From CALCNS01 sp964425745 (GTDB taxonomy: Bacteria > Bacillota > JAAYKD01), in assembly GCA_964425745.1 (NCBI GenBank), contig CAYRNW010000001.1, positions 124,001 to 188,000 of the forward strand: a stretch of DNA of 64,000 nt. The letters are read 5' to 3'. The notes beneath the pieces were generated by a model that saw nothing but the letters and a program-made list of their open reading frames with translations, did not search any database and was not told where the DNA came from. Shown here piece by piece: positions 39,885-48,722 of the stretch. Position numbers and translations under genes: made by a program. Each line of letters starts with the position of its first letter. Within the stretch, counting starts at the first letter, position 1.

Positions 39885-40970
39885 CTATACTTTTAAGATC
39901 CTTCCCCCGCCTAAGACTTCATCTCCTTGATAAAAAACCACCGTCTGACCCGGGGTAATGGCGGTTAAGGGTTGTTCAAAATCAACTTCTACCTGATCTT
40001 TTTGTGACGAAGGTTTTATACAAACCGCTACGGGAGGAGCTGCATAACGAATTTTTGCCTGGCATAAAACGGGTTCAGATTGTACTTGTCCTGCAATCCA
40101 ATGAACCTGATCTGCTACCAAGTGCGACTGATATAGGAAGTCTCGCTCCCCGACTACGATACTACAATCTTCAGGACAAATCTCCAAAACATAGAGTGGC
40201 TTTGGCCAAGCGATACCAAGTCCCTGCCTTTGGCCAATTGTATACTGATGAAAGCCCTGATGATGTCCAATCACACGACCGTCGATGTATTTAATATCAC
40301 CGGCATATTCTCCCGGACGATAACCCGCTAAGAAACCCGCTGTATTGCCATCGGGAATAAAACATATATCCTGACTGTCGGGTTTGTTGAATACTTCAAT
40401 CCCTCTTTCACGCGCCAAGTTCCGAGTCTCTTCCTTGGTCATTTCTCCCAAAGGATATAAGGTTCTCGATAAGTTTTCTTGCGTGGCAGTATAAAGCATA
40501 TAACTTTGATCTTTTTTGAGATCAATTCCCCGTAGTAAGTGAAACAACCCACTTGCGTCTTTTTGAATTCTGGCGTAATGACCGGTTGCAACAAAATCAA
40601 TGCCCATTTCTTTGGCTTTACGATACAAGAGTCCAAATCGAATTCTTTGATTGCACAGAATACAAGGGTTCGGTGTCAATCCTTGGAAATAAGCATCGGT
40701 AAAAGGAATAACGACTTCGTCCTCAAAAGCTTGAGCGAAATTAAAAACATAGTAAGGGATATTTAAGCTAAAAGCGACTCTTCTGGCATCTTCTACCGAA
40801 GATAAGGAGCAACAGCCACCAACATCATCGCTCTGGTCTTCCCAACCCGGGGGTGTCCATCCTCGAATCGTGGCTCCGATGAGCTCATATCCTTGCTCCT
40901 GAAGCAAATGAGCTGCTAAGGAACTGTCGACCCCACCACTCAAGGCCATGAGCACTTTTTTCTTTTTCAT
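39885..40970 (-). CDS. mnmA: tRNA-specific 2-thiouridylase MnmA
   Basis: Installs the 2-thio group on U34 of Lys, Glu and Gln tRNAs. The 361-residue protein has the PP-loop ALSGGVDSSLAAHLL, the catalytic cysteines in NPCILCNQRIRFG and SQDICFIP, and a C-terminal beta-barrel. It overlaps the upstream IMPACT gene by 4 bp and has AAAGGAAG before the ATG. No cysteine desulfurase gene is adjacent, although one often is. Confidence 0.97.
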   Translation of the reverse strand: MKKKKVLMALSGGVDSSLAAHLLQEQGYELIGATIRGWTPPGWEDQSDDVGGCCSLSSVEDARRVAFSLNIPYYVFNFAQAFEDEVVIPFTDAYFQGLTPNPCILCNQRIRFGLLYRKAKEMGIDFVATGHYARIQKDASGLFHLLRGIDLKKDQSYMLYTATQENLSRTLYPLGEMTKEETRNLARERGIEVFNKPDSQDICFIPDGNTAGFLAGYRPGEYAGDIKYIDGRVIGHHQGFHQYTIGQRQGLGIAWPKPLYVLEICPEDCSIVVGERDFLYQSHLVADQVHWIAGQVQSEPVLCQAKIRYAAPPVAVCIKPSSQKDQVEVDFEQPLTAITPGQTVVFYQGDEVLGGGRILKV

Positions 40971-41590
40971 CGTTGTACTTCCTTTTCTCGTTGAGCTACA
41001 ATCGTTCCTTTTGACAAATCAAAGATTCGAGCTGTACATTGATTCACATCAATCGGCCGAATTTTAGCTTTGATTGTCACATTCTCCAAATAAACAGTTT
41101 CCACAACTTGAGCAGAAACTCTTTCTAACTCTCTTAATACCAGCCCGACTTGATCATAACGACAGGGTATTAACAGTGATTCGTAAACGGTGATTATTTT
41201 GCTACCAGCTTCCTCTAAAACCGCAGCAGCCGTAGAATGATACGCTCGGATTAAGCCACCAACCCCCTGATTTACTCCCCCATAGATACGGCTGACCACC
41301 ACACAGGTATGGGTCAATTGCAGGTGATCGATCGCGGTCAAAATCGGGGCTCCCGCTGTCTGTGAGGGCTCTCCATCATCGGAATAGCGAAATGTCTGCT
41401 CATTTCCGACGCCTATGCGATACGCCCAACAATGATGATTCGCATCCGGATATTTCTTTCGCATCTCTTCAACGAAAACTTTGACCTCTTCCTCGGAATG
41501 AACCTCTCGAACATCTCCGAAAAAGCGACACAACCCCACCGGTATTTTCAGAGAATGTTCACGGGCCACCACCTGATACTCAATCAACAT
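40967..41590 (-). CDS. YigZ/IMPACT family protein
   Basis: A 207-residue protein with the UPF0029/IMPACT N-terminal domain (CWAYRIGVG, FRYSDDGEPSQTAGAPIL, VVSRIYGGVNQGVGGLIRAYHST) and the C-terminal EF-G-IV-like domain. In eukaryotes IMPACT modulates translation control; the bacterial role is unclear. It overlaps both rarA (11 bp) and mnmA (4 bp). Confidence 0.95.
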   Translation of the reverse strand: MLIEYQVVAREHSLKIPVGLCRFFGDVREVHSEEEVKVFVEEMRKKYPDANHHCWAYRIGVGNEQTFRYSDDGEPSQTAGAPILTAIDHLQLTHTCVVVSRIYGGVNQGVGGLIRAYHSTAAAVLEEAGSKIITVYESLLIPCRYDQVGLVLRELERVSAQVVETVYLENVTIKAKIRPIDVNQCTARIFDLSKGTIVAQREKEVQR

Positions 41591-42911
41591 AACGATCTCC
41601 CCATAGTCGTTTTAACCGTTCCTTAATCTCCTTTTCTTGTCCCAAATCCGTCGGTTCATAGAACCGTTTTCGTTGTAACGATTCGGGCAAGTATTGTTGT
41701 TCCACAAAATGCTCAGGATACAGATGTGCATATTTGTAAGATTGTCCATACCCAAAGGATTTCGCTCCTGAGTAACTGGCATCCCGTAAATGAACCGGTA
41801 CAGAGATATCATTGGCTTGTTCCACAGCTTCAACAGCTTTTTCATATCCAGTGTAAGCTGCATTGCTTTTTGGTGCAGATGCAATATAGGCAACCGCATG
41901 CGCCAAATTAATTCTGGCTTCCGGAAGGCCGATTAATTCAACCGCTTGAGCGGCTGCCATAGCTACCACCAGTGCCATGGAGTCGGCATTTCCCACGTCT
42001 TCGCTAGCACAAATCACAACTCTCCGTGCGATAAAGCGAGGACTCTCCCCTGCTGCAATCATTGTTGCTAACCAAAAGAGTGCCGCATCGGGATCACTCC
42101 CGCGCATCGACTTGATAAAAGCAGAAATTACATCGTAATGCTGGTCCCCATCCTTATCGTAACGCAATGCTTTCGATTGCATTGCTTCAGCAATGATGTC
42201 TAAACTGATTTGGATGATCCCCTGTTGATTGGCTGGCGTAGTCAATGCAGCTAATTCTAAACCATTGAGCGCTTTTCTTGCATCGCCATTGGCAGTCAAA
42301 ATTAAGTGTTCTTCTGCTTCCGATTGGAGTTCGATGTTCATTTTACCTAAACCGCGAACAGAATCCTTAAGAGCGCTCCTAATAATCAAAGCCATATTCT
42401 CCGGACTCAAAGGATTTAACTTATAAATTCTGGCACGACTCAAAAGAGCTGAATTGACATCGAAAAAAGGATTCGAAGTCGTTGCACCGATCAAACCAAT
42501 GATTCCTTCTTCGACCGCTGATAATAAGGCATCCTGTTGCGCTTTATTGAAGCGATGAATTTCATCTAAAAAGAGGATGGTTTTCTTTCGGTACATTTTA
42601 CGCAAGTCTGTTGCTTCGGCGATAACTTTTTTTACGTCAGCTACACCAGCCGAGACAGCGCTTAAAGCTCGAAATTCGGCTTTTGTATAATGTGCGATGA
42701 GTCGAGCAATGGTAGTTTTTCCACTGCCAGGGGGTCCATAAAAGATGATCGATCCAATTCGATCGGCCTCTATCGCTCTTCTTAATTGCTTTCCGGGTGA
42801 AAGAATTTCTTCATGACCCACTAATTCATCCAAGCTTTGTGGCCTCATTCTCGCAGCCAAGGGCTCTGCAGCTTTGAGGTCTTCTGTTGCGATTAGGTCA
42901 AATAAATCCAT
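41580..42911 (-). CDS. rarA: Replication-associated recombination protein RarA/MgsA
   Basis: AAA+ ATPase related to clamp loaders and RuvB that acts at stalled forks. It has Walker A FYGPPGSGKTT, Walker B TILFLDEIHRFNKAQQDAL, sensor 1 GATTSNPFFDVN and the C-terminal tetramerisation domain. ATG 42911 follows AAAGGGGG; 443 residues, normal for the family. Confidence 0.97.
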   Translation of the reverse strand: MDLFDLIATEDLKAAEPLAARMRPQSLDELVGHEEILSPGKQLRRAIEADRIGSIIFYGPPGSGKTTIARLIAHYTKAEFRALSAVSAGVADVKKVIAEATDLRKMYRKKTILFLDEIHRFNKAQQDALLSAVEEGIIGLIGATTSNPFFDVNSALLSRARIYKLNPLSPENMALIIRSALKDSVRGLGKMNIELQSEAEEHLILTANGDARKALNGLELAALTTPANQQGIIQISLDIIAEAMQSKALRYDKDGDQHYDVISAFIKSMRGSDPDAALFWLATMIAAGESPRFIARRVVICASEDVGNADSMALVVAMAAAQAVELIGLPEARINLAHAVAYIASAPKSNAAYTGYEKAVEAVEQANDISVPVHLRDASYSGAKSFGYGQSYKYAHLYPEHFVEQQYLPESLQRKRFYEPTDLGQEKEIKERLKRLWGDRYVD

Positions 42912-42944
42912 CGTTATTCCCCCTTTCATCATGTTCTATTCTAC

Positions 42945-44012
42945 CTACTCCGTAAACCGATGTGCAATCTCTTCGCCTCGCAGCACCCGCAATACACCTT
43001 TGGCTAGTGCTTCCATTTCAAAGCTGCCCGGATAACGTGTAACCGGTGCAATGTACCGGACTCTCTTTTCGATCTGTTGACAGAGTTTCGTTGAGTGCGC
43101 CAGTCCCCCTGTTAATAAAATTGCATCAATATTTCCTTCCGCCACTGTGGCCATGGAACCAATATCTTTGGAAATTTGTAATGCCATAGCTGCAATAAGA
43201 TCCTTTGCCTTCTGATCCTGTTCTAGGTAGGCCTTTTTTTCGATAATCCGAAAATCATTGGTAGAAAAATAATCTACCAACCCCCCTTGACCTTTTAGCT
43301 TGGTTTGTAATTGCTTTTGCGTATACTTTCCGCTAAAACTAAGCTTGACTAAACTTCGAGCGGGCAATCCACCGGAACGTTCCGGCGAGAACGTCCCCTC
43401 ATCATCCCCAACAAAATCGAGAATTTCACCATGAAATAGTAGATTGGTTGTGATTCCACCTCCTAAATGGGTCACAATATAGGTTTTCTGAAAAAGGTCC
43501 TGCTTGTTTACATGTGCGTGATGAAAACCGACGGCCCGAGTATTGAGAACATGCGTCAGAAAAGGTCGTGGTAAATCTTTCAGACCAGAGTAGGTGTAAA
43601 TCGGATTCGGTTTGCCCATTCCACAAACTGCATCGTAAATATACGCCGGAATCTGCCATTTCTGTGCCAAATCAAAAGCAATTACAGCGGCTAAATTCGA
43701 AGCATGTGGTGTAGTGGAGTGCAAGGAGGCTTCTTTTAAGGTGTGATCGATTCGATACGCTCCACTCTTGAGTTGGCCAATTACGCCCCCTCGAGCTGCA
43801 ATCGCAGAAAAGAGAGTCGTTTCATAGTCAACTTCTTTAATCCAAGTTAACACCGCTTCTCGTCTCAACTGTGCTTGCTCTTCCGGTGAAGAATGGACGT
43901 TTAATTCTTCTGTACTATGTTCCCTTGTCGTTTCCAAGAACAAAAAATCCTCATGAAAAATTGCAATCTTGGTCGAAGTAGAACCAGGATTGATGACTAA
44001 AAGATTGTTCAT
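42945..44012 (-). CDS. buk: Butyrate kinase
   Basis: Acetokinase-family enzyme making butyrate and ATP from butyryl phosphate. The 355-residue protein has VINPGSTSTKIAIF at the N-terminus, HLGGGITTNLLFHG, and AILLTGGLAHSTKL. It overlaps ptb by 4 bp. Together with ptb it gives ATP by substrate-level phosphorylation. A branched-chain acyl kinase role is an alternative. Confidence 0.95.
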   Translation of the reverse strand: MNNLLVINPGSTSTKIAIFHEDFLFLETTREHSTEELNVHSSPEEQAQLRREAVLTWIKEVDYETTLFSAIAARGGVIGQLKSGAYRIDHTLKEASLHSTTPHASNLAAVIAFDLAQKWQIPAYIYDAVCGMGKPNPIYTYSGLKDLPRPFLTHVLNTRAVGFHHAHVNKQDLFQKTYIVTHLGGGITTNLLFHGEILDFVGDDEGTFSPERSGGLPARSLVKLSFSGKYTQKQLQTKLKGQGGLVDYFSTNDFRIIEKKAYLEQDQKAKDLIAAMALQISKDIGSMATVAEGNIDAILLTGGLAHSTKLCQQIEKRVRYIAPVTRYPGSFEMEALAKGVLRVLRGEEIAHRFTE

Positions 44013-44923
44013 AGATTCACCTTCAGGCTAAAAGCAGCTAACATCAACGCATTTAACTTTTCATCCATGCTTGATCCGCGGGAGTTCAAAACGATGGGGA
44101 CCTTCGCTCCGACGACCAAACCCGCCATGCGCGCCCCTGCAGAAAGGATTAGAGCCTTTCCTAAAATATTGCCTGTTGTCATACGATCTACCAACATTAC
44201 ATCGGCATCTCCGGAAATCTGGCTACAATGCTTCTTTTTTGAAGCGATTTCTTTGCTAAATAGGATATCATAGGAAATCGGTCCTTCGATTATCACGCCG
44301 GGCCATTCTCCTTTTTGGCTCATCTCTGCTAAAGATTGTGCATCCACGGTTTCCTTCATCTTTGGATTCACTTTCTCAACGGCAGCCAAAACACCGATTT
44401 TAATTGCTGTGTATCCCATAGCTTTTAAGGTCGTCACCGCATTAGAAACAATCTCTTTCTTTTGATCAAGTGTGGGTTCTAAAACCATACCACTATCGGT
44501 CAAGACCATGAGTTTGTGATACCCAGGAATCTCAAGGAAGGCCAAATGGCTCATCAGAGCTTGGTCTCGTAATCCGTTTTCCGGATGCACCACTGCCTTT
44601 AATAAAACAGCGGTATCGAGATTTCCCTTCATAATAAAATCTGCTTTACGATCGTGAACCAAAGCCACCGCTTTTTCCGCAGCTTCAGTAGGATTGTTTA
44701 CAGCAATAATTTCTAGAGAACTATTATCTGAGTTCATTTGTTTTAACAATAAAGTTATTTTCTCTTGATTACCAATCAAGATACTTTGACAAATGTTTTG
44801 TTCCCTTGCATGAAGTAAAGCTTCTAAGCTGGCAGCATCATCGGGACAGACTGCAGCCACTGTTTTCATTGTTGAACTTTGCTGTAGTGTATGAAACAAA
44901 TGCTCAAAATTTCGGAATACCAT
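44009..44923 (-). CDS. ptb: Phosphate butyryltransferase
   Basis: Converts butyryl-CoA and phosphate to butyryl phosphate. A 304-residue member of the Pta/Ptb family, with KADFIMKGNLDTAVLLKAV, LTDSGMVLEPTLDQKKEI and AGLVVGAKVPIVLNSRGSS. It is first in the operon behind its own promoter. No butyryl-CoA synthesis genes are in the window, so the acyl source (butyrate or branched-chain acids from amino acids) is open. Confidence 0.95.
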   Translation of the reverse strand: MVFRNFEHLFHTLQQSSTMKTVAAVCPDDAASLEALLHAREQNICQSILIGNQEKITLLLKQMNSDNSSLEIIAVNNPTEAAEKAVALVHDRKADFIMKGNLDTAVLLKAVVHPENGLRDQALMSHLAFLEIPGYHKLMVLTDSGMVLEPTLDQKKEIVSNAVTTLKAMGYTAIKIGVLAAVEKVNPKMKETVDAQSLAEMSQKGEWPGVIIEGPISYDILFSKEIASKKKHCSQISGDADVMLVDRMTTGNILGKALILSAGARMAGLVVGAKVPIVLNSRGSSMDEKLNALMLAAFSLKVNL

Positions 44924-44964
44924 TGGACTCTCCCCCGTTCCACTGTAATGTCCATAACATTAAA

Positions 44965-44993
44965 ATCATATCATTTTTTGATTCGTTTGACAA
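44965..44993 (-). promoter_or_regulatory. Sigma-A promoter of ptb-buk operon
   Basis: On the minus strand TTGTCA, 17-bp spacer, TATGAT, about 40 bp before the ptb start. Confidence 0.8.
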
Positions 44994-45003
44994 GGAAAAG
45001 CCA

Positions 45004-45038
45004 TAAAAAAACAGGACACACAAATCGTGTGTCCCGTT
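45004..45038 (-). terminator. Terminator of amidohydrolase operon
   Basis: Eleven-bp stem on the minus strand (ACGGGACACAC/GTGTGTCCTGT, one G-U pair valid only on this strand) followed by seven T. Confidence 0.9.
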
Positions 45039-45050
45039 TCAATACGTCTT

Positions 45051-46199
45051 TTATTCTTTACCGGTATACACTGCTTGACCTTGTATATAAGTAGTTAGTA
45101 CGCGCGATCTGGTTTTAAATGGGTGACCGGACCAAATTACAAAGTCCGCATCTTTTCCCGCCTCTAAAGAACCCACTCTATTTGAAACCCCTAGAATTTC
45201 CGCGGGGGAAAGAGTCATCGCTCGCAGGGTAGCTTCTTCAGGTAGTCCATGAACGGTCGCTAAAGCTCCGACAACATTATAAAAAGGAATCGGGACAAAG
45301 GGGTGATCGGTAATCAGGGCAAACTTGACACCTGCCTTATGTAAGACCGCTGGTGTTTCAAAACTCAAGTTCATGGTTTCAATTTTTGAGCGGTGACCCA
45401 ACGTTGGTCCCACACAAGCCGGGAACCCTGCTTCAGCTAAGAAATCCGCAATCAGATGTCCTTCTGTACAATGTTCCAGGGAAATAGAAATATCAAATTC
45501 TTTGGCTACACGAACCGCAGTCACAATATCATCGGCACGATGAGCATGAACTCTTAAAGGGATTTCTTTGTTCAGAACTTTGACAATATTGATTAGACCT
45601 AAATCCGCATCGGCTTTGCCAGCTTCGACTTTTTTGCGGTATTCTTGACCTTTGATCAACCATTCTCGGAGTAGCGCTGCCGATCCCATGCGAGTAGACG
45701 GCATACGCTTCATCATCTGTCCGTGAAACCGTTTAGGGTTTTCACCCAGAGCAGATTTCAATCCACTGGGAGCACGAACGACCATGTTGTCAATAATCGT
45801 TCCTGCTGTCTTAATTGTTAGTAGTTCACCGCCTAAAATATTGCCGGAGCCAGGGCCGGTTTGCACGGTTGTGGTACCCACACTTCGAGCATCTTCAAAA
45901 CTATGATGAGCCGGGTTAATGGCATCTAAACCACGAACTTGGGCTGTAATGGCTCCGGAACTTTCGTTGCCGTCGTAACTGGCACGACCTTCTGCCTCAC
46001 CCCAGAGGCCAACATGGGTATGAGCATCGACCCAACCGGGAAGAATTGTTTTACCAGTGCAATCTACAATATCGGCACCCGTTGGAATATCAATATGCTG
46101 TCCTACCGCAACAATTGTTCCATTTTGAATCAAAAGAGTGGCGTCTTCCAGTTTCGGTCCGGAAACAGGATAGATGGTTGCATGAATAAAGGCACGCAT
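45051..46199 (-). CDS. Amidohydrolase family protein, copy B
   Basis: A 382-residue metal-dependent hydrolase of the imidazolonepropionase-like group. Metal-site motifs are DAHTHVGLWG, HAHRADDI, SLEHCTEGH and ITDHPFVP. ATG 46199 follows AAGGAGGG and shares one base with the stop of copy A. The two copies align along their whole length (for example GPGSGNILGGE here and GPGSGNVIGGE in copy A), so they arose by tandem duplication. Substrate unknown. Confidence 0.92.
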   Translation of the reverse strand: MRAFIHATIYPVSGPKLEDATLLIQNGTIVAVGQHIDIPTGADIVDCTGKTILPGWVDAHTHVGLWGEAEGRASYDGNESSGAITAQVRGLDAINPAHHSFEDARSVGTTTVQTGPGSGNILGGELLTIKTAGTIIDNMVVRAPSGLKSALGENPKRFHGQMMKRMPSTRMGSAALLREWLIKGQEYRKKVEAGKADADLGLINIVKVLNKEIPLRVHAHRADDIVTAVRVAKEFDISISLEHCTEGHLIADFLAEAGFPACVGPTLGHRSKIETMNLSFETPAVLHKAGVKFALITDHPFVPIPFYNVVGALATVHGLPEEATLRAMTLSPAEILGVSNRVGSLEAGKDADFVIWSGHPFKTRSRVLTTYIQGQAVYTGKE

Positions 46200-47353
46200 T
46201 ATTGTTTCCCTCCTTGCCATACGATGGATCCGTTAATCACGGTATAGCATACTTGCGACATGAATTCAAAGGGATCTTCACTCCAAACCACAAGGTCAGC
46301 ATCTTTGCCCACATCTAAGGAGCCCATTCGTTCTGAAAGGCCTAGCATTTTAGCCGGAATCTCAGTCAACGCTCTTAAAGCGGTATCATCGGGCAATCCT
46401 TCTCGGACTGCCAATCCGGCAGCAATGTGTAAATAGGTTTCAGGAATGATGGGATGGTCTGAAATAATGGAGAACGGAACACCGGCTTTTGCTAAGATCA
46501 CAGGGGTGTGATACCCCATATCTTTTAACTCCACTTTTGATTTTGAACTCAAGGTGGGTCCGACCGCCGCATAGATTTTTTTCTCAGCGAGCAGCTCCGC
46601 TACTTTATCGCCTTCCGTACAATGCTCAATGGTAATTTCGATATCAAATTCGTCGGCAATGCGAATCGCCGTGACAATGTCATCGGCACGATGTGCATGG
46701 ATGCGCATAGGAATCTCTCTGTTTAAAACTTTTGCTAAATTTTCTTTTCGCATATCAAAAGGCTGTTCTTTACCCTCTGCTTTTTTCTTTGCATAAGTTT
46801 TAGCATCGAGTAACGCACTCCGAAGAACGGCAGCTGTTCCCATGCGGGTAGACGGCATTTTTTTCTGGTTGCCATATACATTTTTAGGATTTTCGCCTAA
46901 GGCTGCTTTCATTCCAGAAAGAGGTTTGACAACCATGTGATCTACAATCGTGCCGGCTGTTTTAATGACCAACATTTCTCCGCCAATCACATTACCGGAT
47001 CCGGGACCCACTTGAACGGTCGTAACGCCTCCTTTTAAACAATCCTCAAAGCCTTTGTCAAGAGGGTTGATACCATCGAGAGCTCTAACTTGAGCAGTGT
47101 TCGGATCAGTGCATTCATTGACATCATCGCCCGCCCAGCCAATTGATTCTTCCATGACGCCTACATGGCTGTGGCTATCGATTAAACCGGGGGTTATAAT
47201 TTTCCCTTTCACGTCAATAATCTGGGTATCTTTGGGCAGATTAATCTTCGTGCCGAGTGCTGCGATTTTTCCGTCGATAAGTAAAATCTGCCCGGCTTTA
47301 ATCACGCCATGAGATACCGTCCATAAATCAGCATTAATAAAGGCAAGTTTCAT
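46199..47353 (-). CDS. Amidohydrolase family protein, copy A
   Basis: A 384-residue paralogue of the next gene. It keeps DSHSHVGVME, HAHRADDIVTAI, IEHCTEGDK and ISDHPIIP. The N-terminal and C-terminal beta-sandwich parts typical of the family are present (NADLWTVSHG and DADLVVWSEDP). AAGGAGG precedes the start. It follows the threonine aldolase gene by 11 bp. Neither copy has an export signal, so both act in the cytoplasm. Confidence 0.92.
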   Translation of the reverse strand: MKLAFINADLWTVSHGVIKAGQILLIDGKIAALGTKINLPKDTQIIDVKGKIITPGLIDSHSHVGVMEESIGWAGDDVNECTDPNTAQVRALDGINPLDKGFEDCLKGGVTTVQVGPGSGNVIGGEMLVIKTAGTIVDHMVVKPLSGMKAALGENPKNVYGNQKKMPSTRMGTAAVLRSALLDAKTYAKKKAEGKEQPFDMRKENLAKVLNREIPMRIHAHRADDIVTAIRIADEFDIEITIEHCTEGDKVAELLAEKKIYAAVGPTLSSKSKVELKDMGYHTPVILAKAGVPFSIISDHPIIPETYLHIAAGLAVREGLPDDTALRALTEIPAKMLGLSERMGSLDVGKDADLVVWSEDPFEFMSQVCYTVINGSIVWQGGKQ

Positions 47354-47364
47354 CGTTTTCCTCC

Positions 47365-48399
47365 TTACATCTTTCCAAGACGTTCAATGGCATCTTGGAT
47401 ATCATTGCGAGAAACATCCAAATGGGTGACAAACCGAATACTAAAGGGGCCATTCGCTCCAATTTTGATTCCCTGCTGAGCCATGATATCAACCCATTCT
47501 TTGCCGGTTTTACCGGAAGCTGTGGTATCTACACATAGGATGTTGGTCATGATATCAGGACGAATGACTTTCAAGCCTGTAACCTGATCAATCGCATCTG
47601 CCAATCGTTGAGCATTCTCATGATCTTCTTGTAATCGATCAAGATGATGTTCTAACGCATAGATTCCGGCAGCAGCTAAAATACCTGCTTGTCTCAAGCC
47701 ACCACCGACCATTTTACGCCATTTTCTAGCTCTTTGAATCATTGCCTTACTTCCAACCAACAATGATCCTACAGGGGCTCCTAAGCCCTTAGAAAGGCAA
47801 AGTTGGGCTGAATCTAAACCGTGCAATAATTCTGCGATACTAAGTTGTTGGGCAACTGCAGCATTAAACGCTCGCGCTCCGTCTAAGTGGACTTTTAGTC
47901 CATGGGTATGAGCAACGTCAATGACTGCTTTCATTTGTGCTGGGGTAGAAGCAGCACCTCCGCCTTTGTTATGGGTGTTTTCCAAGCAAACCAATGTAGA
48001 ATTTGGATAATGTACGTTTTCGGCTCGTATTGCCGCCATAACCGCTTCTGGTTGCAACGCTCCTTGAGCTTGAATCGGTCCTTTTAATGTCCTGGCCTGG
48101 ATGCCCCCTAATGCAGCCATGCCACCGACTTCATTGACAAAGATATGACTGTCTTCTTCCAATATCACTTCATCACCGGAATGACAGTGGGTAAGTAATG
48201 CCAATAAATTACCTTGGGTTCCACTTGTCACAAATAAACCCGCTTCAAATCCGGTCATTTCGGCTGCTATTTCTTCTAAACGATTGATCGTTGGATCTTC
48301 TCCGTAAACATCGTCTCCAACTTCGGCTGCTGCCATTACGGCTCGCATTGCAAGTGTTGGCTTGGTAAGGGTATCACTGCGAAATTCTAGTTGCTTCAA
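47365..48399 (-). CDS. ltaE: Low-specificity L-threonine aldolase
   Basis: PLP enzyme splitting threonine or allo-threonine into glycine and acetaldehyde. The 344-residue protein has FRSDTLTKPT, VTSGTQGNLLALL, VHLDGARAFNAA and the PLP lysine in QLCLSKGLGAPVGS. The start is TTG, with AAGGGGATG upstream. It is the first gene of an operon with the two amidohydrolases. The alcohol dehydrogenase at 21743 could use the acetaldehyde, but that is speculation. Confidence 0.94.
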   Translation of the reverse strand: MKQLEFRSDTLTKPTLAMRAVMAAAEVGDDVYGEDPTINRLEEIAAEMTGFEAGLFVTSGTQGNLLALLTHCHSGDEVILEEDSHIFVNEVGGMAALGGIQARTLKGPIQAQGALQPEAVMAAIRAENVHYPNSTLVCLENTHNKGGGAASTPAQMKAVIDVAHTHGLKVHLDGARAFNAAVAQQLSIAELLHGLDSAQLCLSKGLGAPVGSLLVGSKAMIQRARKWRKMVGGGLRQAGILAAAGIYALEHHLDRLQEDHENAQRLADAIDQVTGLKVIRPDIMTNILCVDTTASGKTGKEWVDIMAQQGIKIGANGPFSIRFVTHLDVSRNDIQDAIERLGKM

Positions 48400-48475
48400 T
48401 CAAAACATCCCCTTCGAGTATTTTTTATTTGATTCGACTACCGAATGAGTGATTCCTGCAAAATGCTTCGGTACA

Positions 48476-48505
48476 CAAAAAAGAGACGGTCTTACGACCG
48501 CCTCT
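48476..48505 (-). terminator. Terminator of 6S RNA
   Basis: On the minus strand AGAGGCGGTC/GACCGTCTCT with one G-U pair and a GTAA loop, then a T-run. Confidence 0.92.
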
Positions 48506-48675
48506 GTCCCCACAATGCCGTTCCAAACGATGCTTTTGAACCTGCAAACGCAGGGCGGTGTCCGCACGTATGACTTAATGCACAGTTAAGGCACGGTGAA
48601 TCATACAAATATAGAACTCCAAATGTTTTGATGTTGGCTCAAAACTGATCCTTCTTCGCAAACATCGCAGGGCCA
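48476..48675 (-). ncRNA. ssrS: 6S RNA
   Basis: About 200 bases on the minus strand, between a sigma-A promoter and an intrinsic terminator, in the 323-bp gap between hisS and ltaE. The 5' part has GGCCCTGCGATGTTTGC, close to the conserved CCTGyGGTGTT start of 6S RNAs. The middle can fold as a long imperfect rod, and the length fits. In Bacillus the 6S-1 gene also lies beside aspS-hisS. 6S RNA binds housekeeping RNA polymerase. No covariance-model score is available here. Confidence 0.75.
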
Positions 48676-48680
48676 TCTTT

Positions 48681-48709
48681 ATTGTAACATAGCACTAGGT
48701 ATGAATCAA
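48681..48709 (-). promoter_or_regulatory. Sigma-A promoter of 6S RNA
   Basis: On the minus strand TTGATT, 17-bp spacer, TACAAT. Confidence 0.8.
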
Positions 48710-48722
48710 GTAAATTTGAAAG

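Noticed and set aside
48400..48722. T-box leader for hisS or ltaE
   Set aside because: The hisS gene is transcribed away from this region, and no T-box sequence (TGGnACCGCG) is present before ltaE; the stretch is better explained by a 6S RNA.
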